Shown in pieces: positions 1-5,342 of a stretch of DNA of 7,851 nucleotides (position 1 is its first letter; each line of letters begins with the position of its first letter). The notes beneath the pieces are model-generated. The model was given only the letters and a program-made list of their open reading frames with translations. It was not told the origin of the DNA and made no database searches. The position numbers and the translations under genes are program-made. Source of the stretch: CAYSZB01 sp964435475 (lineage in GTDB: Bacteria > Chloroflexota > Anaerolineae > Anaerolineales > Anaerolineaceae); the NCBI GenBank assembly GCA_964435475.1, contig CAYSZB010000091.1:1-7851 (forward strand). Reading direction: 5' to 3'.

Positions 1-401
1 CGCGGCTCGCCGATGCGCTCTGCGCCTGGCAGTTCACGTGAGGCGATCGCCACGTCGAAGCCCGGCAGTTTGGGGGGCAAAAAGAGGTTGATCTCCTCGA
101 TCGGCATGGACAGATCGGCGTCCGCCAGGAAGCGGTACTGCCCGCCTGCCGCCAGCATGCCCAGCTTCACCGCCAGGCCTTTACCGCGCCGGGTGGACTG
201 GATCAATTGTAGATAGGGGTAGCGATCCTGGTATTCCTCGACCACCTCGACCGTATGATCCGAGCTGCCATTTTCGACCACGATCACCTCGTAAGTATAG
301 GACTGGGTGCTCAAAAAGCGGTCGATCTGTTCCAGCGAAGCAGGCAGGCGGTGTTCCTCGTTGTAGGCAGGGATGATGATGGATAGGAATGGTTCTGACA
401 T
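1..401 (-). CDS. Family 2 glycosyltransferase, ALG5/dolichyl-phosphate glucosyltransferase-like (3' part outside window)
   Basis: Reading leftwards from the ATG at 401-399 gives 133 complete residues with no stop before the window edge, so the C-terminal part is missing. The start MSEPFLSIIIPAYNEE is the usual N-terminus of a GT-A fold family 2 glycosyltransferase. VVENGSSDHT (41-50) is the nucleotide-binding region, RRGKGLAVKLGM (71-82) follows, and DADLSMPIEE (94-103) carries the metal/nucleotide-sugar aspartates. The GKG...GM, DADLSMP and ASRELPGA segments resemble dolichyl-phosphate beta-glucosyltransferases and their bacterial relatives, which transfer a sugar from a nucleotide donor to a polyprenyl-phosphate at the inner membrane. 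The acceptor cannot be read from this fragment. A GAG sits four bases before the ATG as a weak ribosome site. The gene lies downstream of the tRNA on the same strand, with 65 bases between. Confidence 0.9.
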   Translation of the reverse strand, partial: MSEPFLSIIIPAYNEEHRLPASLEQIDRFLSTQSYTYEVIVVENGSSDHTVEVVEEYQDRYPYLQLIQSTRRGKGLAVKLGMLAAGGQYRFLADADLSMPIEEINLFLPPKLPGFDVAIASRELPGAERIGEP

Positions 402-466
402 TGCGCTCTTTTTTACCTGTTGGACAATAATTTTAGCATCTTTCCCCGGGCTATTAAAAACAAAGG

Positions 467-540
467 TCGGGGTGGGCGGACTTGAACCGCCGACCTCTGC
501 GTCCCAAACGCAGCGCGCTAGCCGACTGCGCTACACCCCG
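467..540 (-). tRNA. tRNA-Pro (anticodon TGG)
   Basis: The reverse complement folds as a complete 74-base cloverleaf. The acceptor CGGGGTG pairs perfectly with CACCCCG, the D stem is GCGC/GCGC, the anticodon stem is CTGCG/CGCAG around the loop TTTGGGA (anticodon TGG, reading CCN proline codons), and the T stem is GGCGG/CCGCC with loop TTCAAGT. The discriminator base is A. The genome continues with CCT, so the 3' CCA is not fully encoded and must be completed by CCA-adding enzyme. Just downstream on the same strand comes a T-rich stretch (TTTGTTTTTAAT, 464-453), which may help termination, though no separate hairpin precedes it. Confidence 0.97.
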
Positions 541-549
541 GCAAGGCAG

Positions 550-579
550 AGTATAATCGGAAACATCATGAACCGTCAA
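550..579 (-). promoter_or_regulatory. Sigma70-type promoter of tRNA-Pro
   Basis: On the minus strand, TTGACG (579-574) and TATACT (555-550) are each one base off consensus and separated by 18 bases. The expected transcription start, about seven bases past the -10 box, falls near 543, only a few bases before the mature tRNA 5' end at 540. That placement supports the call and implies a very short 5' leader. The box overlaps a plus-strand TATAAT at 552-557 that could serve the divergent lipoprotein gene, but no good plus-strand -35 box is visible because that position lies inside the tRNA. Confidence 0.75.
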
Positions 580-587
580 GGCATGTT

Positions 588-1559
588 ATGAAACCCACTT
601 TGAGACCACGCTTTGCCTTCGTTCTTGTTTTGCTCAGCCTTGTCGTGCTCACCGCCTGCATCCCTACACCGGCAATCCCGGCAACACCCGAAACGCGTAC
701 CCCGGTCGAATGGACGATCATATCCGTCCGCACTGCCACAGACACCCCCCAGCCGCCCACGCCAACCACCGCCCTCAGCACAACCCCGGCGTCAAGCCAG
801 ACGTCGACCGCCACCCCACCACAGGTCGCACCCAGCCCGGATGCCACGCTCAGCTGCCAGGAAGGCAAAGGTGAGGTGGTCCATGACCGCTTCGACAGCC
901 AGATATTGGGCTACAAATTTTATTTCACGCTTTACCTGCCGCCCTGCTACGACCCTGACGCCGCCGGGACCTACCCGGTGTTGTACCTGCTGCATGGGCT
1001 GGGGTCGGATGACAGCCAGTGGGTGCAGATCGGCGTGCCGGGGATGATGGATGAACTGATCGCCAGCGGCGAGGTTCAACCTTTCATCATCGTCATGCCC
1101 CGAGAGCCCAATGCCTATGCCCCGTCCCAGTCGAAGTTTGACCTGGTGCTGATCGATGAACTGCGCCCTTATGTCGATGAGCACTATGCCACCCGCGGCA
1201 ACGGGCAGTACCGCGCGATCGGCGGGCTTTCCCGCGGGGCAGGCTGGGCGCTGCGCATTGGCATGAACTTCCCGCAGTTCTTCAGTGCCATCGGCATGCA
1301 CAGTGTGGCGGTCTTTGAAGGCGATGACATCGCCGCAGTGCGCAAGTTGAGCACCCTGCCGGTTGATGAAAGACCGGCACTCTTCATTGATATCGGCTCA
1401 AACGACAGTGAAATCTACAGCGCACGGGATTTTGAACATACATTGTTCGCGGCGCGAATTGCCCATACCTGGTATGAACTTGCCGGTACCCATAACGAAG
1501 CCTACTGGCAGGCCCACGCCCCGATCTACCTGCGCTGGTATTCTTCTGAAATTAATTAA
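588..1559 (+). CDS. Lipoprotein esterase, esterase D/putative esterase family (alpha/beta hydrolase)
   Basis: A 323-residue secreted lipoprotein. Residues 1-23 form a signal peptide with the lipobox LTAC (C24 lipidated), followed by a Pro/Thr/Ser-rich linker to about residue 88 that would hold the enzyme off the membrane. The catalytic part (about 90-320) is an alpha/beta hydrolase of the esterase D type. It shows the HG oxyanion motif at 136-137 (YLLHGLGSDDSQW), the nucleophile elbow GGLSRG with S215, a likely acid D273 (or D268) in DIGSND, and H302 in GTHNEAYWQ. The family includes carboxylesterases, feruloyl/acetylxylan esterases and S-formylglutathione hydrolase. The lipid anchor argues for hydrolysis of an extracellular ester, but the substrate cannot be read. 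The ATG at 588 is chosen because it opens directly into the signal peptide; only a weak AAGG lies upstream. The gene stands alone, divergent from tRNA-Pro. Confidence 0.9.
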   Translation: MKPTLRPRFAFVLVLLSLVVLTACIPTPAIPATPETRTPVEWTIISVRTATDTPQPPTPTTALSTTPASSQTSTATPPQVAPSPDATLSCQEGKGEVVHDRFDSQILGYKFYFTLYLPPCYDPDAAGTYPVLYLLHGLGSDDSQWVQIGVPGMMDELIASGEVQPFIIVMPREPNAYAPSQSKFDLVLIDELRPYVDEHYATRGNGQYRAIGGLSRGAGWALRIGMNFPQFFSAIGMHSVAVFEGDDIAAVRKLSTLPVDERPALFIDIGSNDSEIYSARDFEHTLFAARIAHTWYELAGTHNEAYWQAHAPIYLRWYSSEIN

Positions 1560-1561
1560 TA

Positions 1562-1580
1562 GAATATATATTCCATTTTT
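1562..1580 (+). other. AT palindrome followed by a T run (possible weak terminator)
   Basis: GAATATATATTC (1562-1573) is a perfect 12-base palindrome directly after the esterase stop, followed by CATTTTTT. It could be a weak terminator for the esterase gene or a protein-binding site ahead of ssb. As a hairpin it would be very weak (only A-T pairs near a tiny loop), so the role is uncertain. Confidence 0.25.
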
Positions 1581-1599
1581 TAGACATTTGCGGTAAAAT
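1571..1599 (+). promoter_or_regulatory. Candidate promoter of the ssb operon
   Basis: TAAAAT at 1594-1599 is a good -10 box. At 17-base spacing lies TTCCAT (1571-1576), which matches the -35 consensus poorly. Transcription from here would start near 1606 and give a 5' leader of about 80 bases. The position in the 124-base gap between the esterase and ssb genes makes a promoter here likely; the exact boxes are tentative. Confidence 0.35.
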
Positions 1600-1683
1600 A
1601 GCAATTAATACTTCACAGTTGATGACCTGCGAAGTGGAAGAAATAGCGAGACACAAAACCAGACAAGCGAAAGGAATTACACA

Positions 1684-2082
1684 ATGTTTCACACGATCAT
1701 CATTATTGGCAACCTGGGGAAAGATCCCGAAATGCGATACTCACCCAACGGTTCAGCAGTCACCTCATTCTCATTAGCAAGCAATCGTACATACAAGGGC
1801 AATGACGGGCAACAGGTAAAAGAAACCACCTGGTTCCGTATCACTGTCTGGGGCAACCAGGCAGAATCCTGCAACCAGTACCTGAAAAAAGGTAGCAAAG
1901 TTTTGGTCGAGGGGCGCCTGACCTCGGACGAAAAAGGTTCACCCCGCGTCTTCCAGCGCAAGGATGGCACTTATGGCGCCTCATTTGAAGTGACCGCCCA
2001 GACAGTGCGCTTCCTGAGCAGCATTGGCGAAAGCGCTGATCACACCGAAGAGGTTGATGACGGGGGCGACATTCCTTTCTAG
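1684..2082 (+). CDS. ssb: Single-stranded DNA-binding protein
   Basis: A 132-residue SSB. It coats single-stranded DNA during replication, recombination and repair and recruits partner enzymes through its C-terminal tail. The OB fold spans about residues 1-112, with the family signatures GNLGKDPEMRYSPNG near the N-terminus, TTWFRITVWGNQAE (aromatic DNA-stacking residues) and YLKKGSKVLVEGRL. A very short linker leads to the acidic tip DDGGDIPF, the conserved partner-docking peptide. At 132 residues it is shorter than the E. coli protein (about 178) because the linker is almost absent. AAGGA at 1671-1675 lies eight bases before the ATG. The usual rpsF/rpsR neighbours are absent; instead it heads a tight operon with DUF3467, translin-like and Cas4-like genes. 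It could be either the housekeeping SSB or a paralogue dedicated to this cluster. Confidence 0.96.
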   Translation: MFHTIIIIGNLGKDPEMRYSPNGSAVTSFSLASNRTYKGNDGQQVKETTWFRITVWGNQAESCNQYLKKGSKVLVEGRLTSDEKGSPRVFQRKDGTYGASFEVTAQTVRFLSSIGESADHTEEVDDGGDIPF

Positions 2083-2091
2083 GAGCGTTTT

Positions 2092-2406
2092 ATGCCACAA
2101 GTCAGACAGATCAATATCGAGTTGCCTGAAGACCTGAAGGCGACTTATGCCAACGTGGTTCGGGTGGCCCATACGCCGGGTGAGTTCATCCTCGACTTCT
2201 CCGCCATCCTGCCGGGCGAGCTCAAACCCAGGGTTGCCTCACGCATCGTGATGTCCCCCCTGGGGCTGAAACTGCTGCTCAAAGCGCTGAGCGAGAACAT
2301 CGCCCGTTATGAAACCAATTTTGGTGAGATCAAGACCCCCGAAACACACACCCTGGCGGATGACCTGTTTCACAGCACCTCCAATCCGCCCACCCCGGAA
2401 GCATAA
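2092..2406 (+). CDS. DUF3467 family protein
   Basis: A small 104-residue soluble protein. The core ANVVRVAHTPGEFILDFSAI, followed by a proline-containing turn, SRIVMSPLGLKLLLKAL and ENIARYETNFGEI, is the pattern I recognise as DUF3467, a family of about 100 residues with no established function. The alternating strand-like and helical segments suggest a compact alpha/beta fold, and the last 20 residues look disordered. No catalytic motif or membrane segment is visible. AGGAG (2081-2085) overlaps the ssb stop codon and lies seven bases before the ATG, so translation is probably linked to ssb. Only three bases separate its stop from the translin-like gene. The neighbourhood suggests a nucleic-acid-related accessory role, which is inference only. 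Confidence 0.85.
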   Translation: MPQVRQINIELPEDLKATYANVVRVAHTPGEFILDFSAILPGELKPRVASRIVMSPLGLKLLLKALSENIARYETNFGEIKTPETHTLADDLFHSTSNPPTPEA

Positions 2407-2409
2407 GCC

Positions 2410-3057
2410 ATGGGCAGCCTATTGGACAAGATCAGCGACGAGATCCGTGAGGATTTTGAGCGGCGCACCAAGATCCGCGATGAAGTTCTGGCACAGGCGC
2501 GTCAACTGACGCGCCATGCCGCCATGGCGATCCGTGCGGTGCACCGCGAAGAGGACGAGGAAGCCCAACTGCACCTCACCGAAGCCCGCCAAATGGTGGG
2601 TCAGATGCGCGAGGTTCTCAAGGGTGACCCGGACCTGTACTTTGCCGGCTACACCCAGGATGCGATCAAGGAATACGTTGAAGCGCACATCACCTACGCC
2701 CTGGTCAAGGGCGAGGCGCTGCCCACCCCGCAGGACCTTGGCGCGGAATTTCCCGCTTACCTGGGCGGGCTGACCGAAACGCTGGGCGAACTGCGCCGGC
2801 GCTGCCTGGACCTGCTCAGGCCGGGTTATTCGCACGAGGTGGAGCGCCTTTTGAACTGGATGGACGAGATCTTTGCCCAACTGGTGACCATGGACTACCC
2901 GGATGCGATCACCGATGGACTGCGCCGCAAGACTGACCTGGCGCGCGGCATCATCGAGCGCACGCGGGCAGACATCACGATCAGTTTCCGGCAGAGCGAA
3001 CTGGAAAGTGCACTGGAAAGGCTGTCAACCCGTCTCGACAGCCTGGAAGGCAAATGA
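2410..3057 (+). CDS. Translin family protein (nucleic-acid-binding, possible RNase)
   Basis: A 215-residue, almost entirely helical protein without membrane segments. Translin-family hallmarks are DEVLAQARQLTRHAAMAIRAVHR (helix 1-2 region), LYFAGYTQDAIKEYVEAHITYAL (76-97) and MDYPDAITDGLRRKTDLARGIIERTRADIT (161-190). In eukaryotes translin and TRAX form the octameric C3PO complex that binds RNA and ssDNA, and TRAX supplies RNase glutamates in an EYVE-type motif. Here E88-Y-V-E91 has the same spacing, so a TRAX-like catalytic site is possible but not proven. Bacterial and archaeal members are sometimes mislabelled as haloacid dehalogenase, but no HAD motif (DxDxT/V) is visible. The gene is flanked by DUF3467 (3-base gap) and overlaps the next start in ATGA (3054-3057), indicating translational coupling to the Cas4-like halves. 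A likely job is handling RNA or ssDNA fragments for that nuclease. Confidence 0.88.
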   Translation: MGSLLDKISDEIREDFERRTKIRDEVLAQARQLTRHAAMAIRAVHREEDEEAQLHLTEARQMVGQMREVLKGDPDLYFAGYTQDAIKEYVEAHITYALVKGEALPTPQDLGAEFPAYLGGLTETLGELRRRCLDLLRPGYSHEVERLLNWMDEIFAQLVTMDYPDAITDGLRRKTDLARGIIERTRADITISFRQSELESALERLSTRLDSLEGK

Positions 3058-3290
3058 GGACCATCCGCTGCTCGGAACTGGGCGCCTATCTTTTCTGTGA
3101 GCGTGCCTGGTGGTACCAGCAGCAGGGTATCGTCTCGCAAAACGAGGCGGAGTTGAACACCGGGACTGAACTGCACCAGGCTTTCAGCCGGACGGTATTT
3201 GCCTCGGTGCTGTTGAAACTGGCTGGTTGGGTCTTGTTGACCGCCGGTTTGGTGCTGGCGATCTACTACCTGGTCAGCCGCATCATATGA
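3054..3290 (+). CDS. Cas4/RecB-like nuclease, N-terminal half with C-terminal membrane helix
   Basis: A 78-residue protein. Residues 5-47 match the N-terminus of Cas4/Dna2-type PD-(D/E)XK nucleases: CSELGAYLFCERAWWYQQQG supplies the first iron-sulfur cysteine (C15, in the 'YxxCxR..W' context), and GTELHQAF supplies the motif-I histidine (H41) that helps bind catalytic metal. After that, where Cas4 would continue, the chain instead becomes one hydrophobic helix (about 50-75, VLLKLAGWVLLTAGLVLAIYYLV) and stops. By itself it lacks the PD, ExK and QxxxY motifs, so it should be inactive alone. GGAAGG lies three bases before the ATG, inside the translin gene, and the start overlaps that gene's stop. 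Its own stop overlaps the start of the next gene, which holds the missing motifs. A single frameshift in an ancestrally intact gene is the main alternative. Confidence 0.8.
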   Translation: MRTIRCSELGAYLFCERAWWYQQQGIVSQNEAELNTGTELHQAFSRTVFASVLLKLAGWVLLTAGLVLAIYYLVSRII

Positions 3291-3811
3291 CGTACTTATA
3301 TGTAGCGCTGCTGCTGATCCTGGCGGCAGCGCTCGTCTTTTGGCTTGCTTCCCGGCAGCGCAAGAAAAGCGGCCTGCCCGGCGGCGAGATCATCTATGCC
3401 GACAGCCGCCTGTGGCAGGCTGTGGCTGAACCCTATTTTGATTCCCACCTGCGCCTATCCGGCAAGCCTGATTTTGTGATCAAACAGGGACACACCAGCA
3501 TCCCGGTGGAGGTCAAGACCGGGCGCACACCCAGTGCACCCTATGACTCGCACATCTTCCAGCTGGCGGCATACTGCGTGCTGATCGACCGTGCCACCGG
3601 TCTGCGCCCGCCCTACGGCATTTTGCATTACCCCGAGCGGACCTACAAGATCGATTTCACAGGGGAACTGGAAGACAGCTTGCTGGACCTGCTCAAAGAG
3701 ATGCACGGCAGGGAAAAGTTCACCAATGGCGTGCCGCGTTCGCATGAATCCGAGGCACGCTGCAGAAAATGTGGTTTTCGCAAGGTGTGCGACCAAAAAT
3801 TGGCTGGTTGA
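3287..3811 (+). CDS. Cas4/RecB-like nuclease, C-terminal catalytic half with N-terminal membrane helix
   Basis: A 174-residue protein starting with one membrane helix (residues 2-21), a basic stop (RQRKK, 24-28, favouring a cytoplasmic C-terminal domain) and the catalytic core of a PD-(D/E)XK nuclease. SGKPDFVI has D62, VEVKTG has E75 and K77, QLAAYC has Q92 and Y96, and CRKCGFRKVC has C159, C162 and C168 (CX2CX5C), the three C-terminal cysteines of a Cas4-type [4Fe-4S] cluster. The fourth cysteine and the motif-I histidine are in the preceding protein. An in-frame ATG at 3227 is less likely because it would precede the helix with an out-of-frame translation of the upstream gene. The start at 3287 forms an ATGA overlap and lacks a clear ribosome site, as expected for coupled translation. 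Cas4 relatives are 5'-3' ssDNA exonucleases; no cas1, cas2 or repeat array is present, so a CRISPR role is not supported here. Confidence 0.86.
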   Translation: MTYLYVALLLILAAALVFWLASRQRKKSGLPGGEIIYADSRLWQAVAEPYFDSHLRLSGKPDFVIKQGHTSIPVEVKTGRTPSAPYDSHIFQLAAYCVLIDRATGLRPPYGILHYPERTYKIDFTGELEDSLLDLLKEMHGREKFTNGVPRSHESEARCRKCGFRKVCDQKLAG

Positions 3812-3836
3812 CATCCACCCGCAATTCAAGTATCCT
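3808..3836 (+). promoter_or_regulatory. Promoter of the SRP RNA gene
   Basis: A perfect -35 box TTGACA (3808-3813) is followed after exactly 17 bases by TATCCT (3831-3836, four of six matches). The predicted start, about seven bases later, coincides with 3843, the first base of the SRP RNA closing helix. The TGA stop of the upstream nuclease gene (3809-3811) lies inside the -35 box. Confidence 0.8.
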
Positions 3837-3842
3837 ATACCT

Positions 3843-3958
3843 TGCGTCCGGGCGGGACCGACGCGGCGGAGCCCTGCGAACCCCGTCAGGTCTGAGAGGA
3901 AGCAGCGGTAAGGAGGATACTTCGGGTGCCGTCGGGAAACCTGCCCGGGCGCATTTTT
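3843..3958 (+). ncRNA. ffs: Signal recognition particle RNA, small bacterial (4.5S) type
   Basis: The RNA scaffold of the signal recognition particle, which binds Ffh and delivers ribosomes making membrane proteins to FtsY. The conserved domain IV is plain: CCG (3883-3885) pairs with CGG (3906-3908), enclosing the TCAGG/AGCAG internal loop, a three-pair stem and a GAGA (GNRA) tetraloop at 3894-3897; compare E. coli CAGGTCCGGAAGGAAGCAGC. The ends pair over 14 positions, 3843-3856 with 3940-3953, including two G-U pairs. A further partial helix lies between (CCGACG near 3858, CGTCGG near 3930). About 111 bases fits the small type without an Alu domain. The long closing helix followed by TTTTT (3954-3958) probably serves as its own terminator. 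Confidence 0.95.
3940..3958 (+). terminator. SRP RNA 3' helix strand plus T run
   Basis: The 3' strand of the SRP RNA closing helix (3940-3953, pairing with 3843-3856) is followed directly by TTTTT. The arrangement is that of an intrinsic terminator, although the paired strands are far apart. The methyltransferase gene begins only 20 bases later, so some read-through may feed it. Confidence 0.5.
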
Positions 3959-3978
3959 AATGGAAGCCAGGAAAAAAA

Positions 3979-4875
3979 ATGAGCCATTCCGAACCCAACC
4001 CACCGGTCATTTCATACGAAGGGTCCGATTACCAGGAATCCTTCTGGGAAAAGGGCGGCCGCCAGTATGAAGACCTGTCCGAAGCGATCGCACTCAAACG
4101 CCTGCTACCACAAGAAGGTCGGCTGATGCTGGAAATCGGAGCCGGTGCCGGGCGCAACACCCCACGCTATGCCCAGTATGAGCGCGTGGTATTGATGGAC
4201 TACTCGCGCACCCAGCTGCAACAAGCCATCCAGCGCCTGGGCGAAAGCCCGCGCTATGTCTACGTGGCGGCGGATGTCTACAAGCTGCCTTTCACCGGCG
4301 GGCTGTTCGACGGGTCGACCATGATCCGCGTTTTGCATCACATGGCAGAGCCGCAGCTGGCACTGCACAGCATCCGGCGTGTGTTGGCAAAAGACGCCAC
4401 CTTCATCCTGGAGTTCGCCAACAAGCGAAACCTGAAAGCCATCGCCCGTTACCTGCTGCGCAGGCAGGACTGGAACCCCTTTGACCTCAAACCGGTTGAA
4501 TTCACCGAATTAAACTATGATTTTCACCCCAAAGCGATCCGTGCCTGGCTGCGGGCTTGTGATTTCAAGATCGACAGGCAGTTGACCGTCTCACATTTTC
4601 GAGCAGATTTCTTGAAACGCCGCGTCCCGCCCAAAACACTGGCAGCGCTGGACAGCATGCTGCAGTGGACAGGTGCCTTTGCGCAGTACACGCCCAGCGT
4701 CTTCACCCGTGCCCTGATGCAGGGGGCGGCGCCTATGGTCAAGCCGGGGGCTTTCTTCCAGTGCCCGGTCTGCGGTTGTGACCTGCCCGAAAAACAACAC
4801 GATATACAATGCCCGCAGTGCGCAAAGACCTGGCAGTTCCGCGACGGCATTTATGATTTCAGGATCCAGGATTAA
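3979..4875 (+). CDS. Class I SAM-dependent methyltransferase with C-terminal zinc ribbon
   Basis: A 298-residue protein. Residues about 35-150 form a Rossmann-like methyltransferase: motif I LEIGAGAGRN (51-60) binds S-adenosylmethionine, D74 in LMDYS is the likely ribose-binding acid, AADVYKLPF (98-105) and FDGSTMIRVLHHM (110-122) are the next motifs, and LEFANKRN follows. This is the methyltransferase type 11/25 group. The middle (150-255) is a variable, partly helical substrate region. The tail has two CxxC pairs (C262/C265 and C278/C281) typical of a zinc ribbon, then WQFRDGIYDF, as in Trm112-like or 'methyltransferase plus zinc ribbon' proteins. The substrate is not predictable. AGGA at 3969-3972 precedes the ATG. 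No promoter of its own is evident between the SRP RNA and the start. It runs into the OsmC gene 12 bases downstream. Confidence 0.88.
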   Translation: MSHSEPNPPVISYEGSDYQESFWEKGGRQYEDLSEAIALKRLLPQEGRLMLEIGAGAGRNTPRYAQYERVVLMDYSRTQLQQAIQRLGESPRYVYVAADVYKLPFTGGLFDGSTMIRVLHHMAEPQLALHSIRRVLAKDATFILEFANKRNLKAIARYLLRRQDWNPFDLKPVEFTELNYDFHPKAIRAWLRACDFKIDRQLTVSHFRADFLKRRVPPKTLAALDSMLQWTGAFAQYTPSVFTRALMQGAAPMVKPGAFFQCPVCGCDLPEKQHDIQCPQCAKTWQFRDGIYDFRIQD

Positions 4876-4887
4876 TCAGGAGATACC

Positions 4888-5271
4888 ATGGAAATGATCA
4901 TTGACTTCCCGGGTGGGGCACGCGTGGATGCACACGTGGGACCCTACACCATCCAGACCGACCAGCCGCCGGTGGCATCCGCCCCGACGCCCTTCACCCT
5001 TTTCCTGGCGTCGATGGGCACCTGCGCGGGCATCTACGTGCTCGGTTTCTGCCAGCAGCGCGGTCTGCCGACCGATGGCATCCGCATTGTGCAGCGCATG
5101 GAAAAAGACCCCTTCAGCGGGCTTATCTCGAACGTTGAGCTGGAGATCCAGGTGCCGCCGGAGTTTCCCGAGAAATACCATGCCTCGCTGGTGCGTTCCG
5201 CCGAGATGTGCGCGGTTAAAAAACACCTCGAGAACCCACCGGTCTTCAACGTGCATACCACGGTCAAATAA
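4888..5271 (+). CDS. OsmC/Ohr family protein
   Basis: A 127-residue OsmC-fold protein. Family signatures are PTPFTLFLASMGTCAGIYVLGFCQ with the first redox cysteine C46, and SAEMCAVKKHLENPP with the second, C108. This two-cysteine arrangement supports the thiol peroxidase chemistry of OsmC/Ohr proteins, which reduce organic hydroperoxides. The sequence is closest in style to the YhfA-like branch (FPGGARVDAHVGPYTIQTDQP...), whose substrate is uncertain, and C55 is an extra cysteine one helix turn region away. Normal length is about 130-140, so it is complete. AGGAG (4880-4884) precedes the ATG closely. Co-transcription with the methyltransferase is likely from the 12-base gap, but a shared function is not obvious. 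Confidence 0.92.
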   Translation: MEMIIDFPGGARVDAHVGPYTIQTDQPPVASAPTPFTLFLASMGTCAGIYVLGFCQQRGLPTDGIRIVQRMEKDPFSGLISNVELEIQVPPEFPEKYHASLVRSAEMCAVKKHLENPPVFNVHTTVK

Positions 5272-5288
5272 CCGGTCGTATTAACACT

Positions 5289-5322
5289 AAAAAAAAACGG
5301 GACACTTTTTCTGAGTGTCCCG
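5289..5322 (-). terminator. Intrinsic terminator between convergent operons
   Basis: CGGGACACT (5298-5306) and AGTGTCCCG (5314-5322) form a perfect 9-pair stem with a 7-base loop. On the minus strand the stem is followed by nine T (complement of the A run 5289-5297), a strong intrinsic terminator for the ABC operon. On the plus strand the hairpin is followed only by TCCTTGTG, so it should work less well for the OsmC transcript. Confidence 0.9.
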
Positions 5323-5342
5323 TCCTTGTGTCTCCAGGCTGC

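Noticed and set aside
792..1301. A 169-residue open frame on the minus strand inside the esterase gene
   Set aside because: It is antisense to a well-supported gene and its translation looks like no protein family.
3227..3286. Earlier in-frame ATG for the nuclease C-half
   Set aside because: The added 20 residues are an out-of-frame copy of the upstream membrane helix coding region; the ATG at 3287 starts directly at the membrane helix and forms the ATGA overlap.
3054..3811. A CRISPR-Cas adaptation locus, suggested by the Cas4-like motifs
   Set aside because: No cas1, cas2 or repeat-spacer array lies anywhere in the window, and the neighbours are ssb, DUF3467 and translin-like genes.
3054..3811. 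A simple frameshift pseudogene or sequencing error in a cas4-like gene
   Set aside because: Not fully excluded, but the ATGA overlap, the position between two membrane helices and the intact motifs in both parts favour two coupled genes.
3455..4003. A 182-residue open frame on the minus strand across the nuclease C-half and SRP RNA
   Set aside because: It is antisense to a gene with clear catalytic motifs and to a structured RNA, has no recognisable domain, and reflects GC-rich codon use on the coding strand.
4901..5284. A 127-residue open frame on the plus strand overlapping the OsmC gene
   Set aside because: It is an arginine- and serine-rich shadow in another frame of a gene with clear OsmC motifs.
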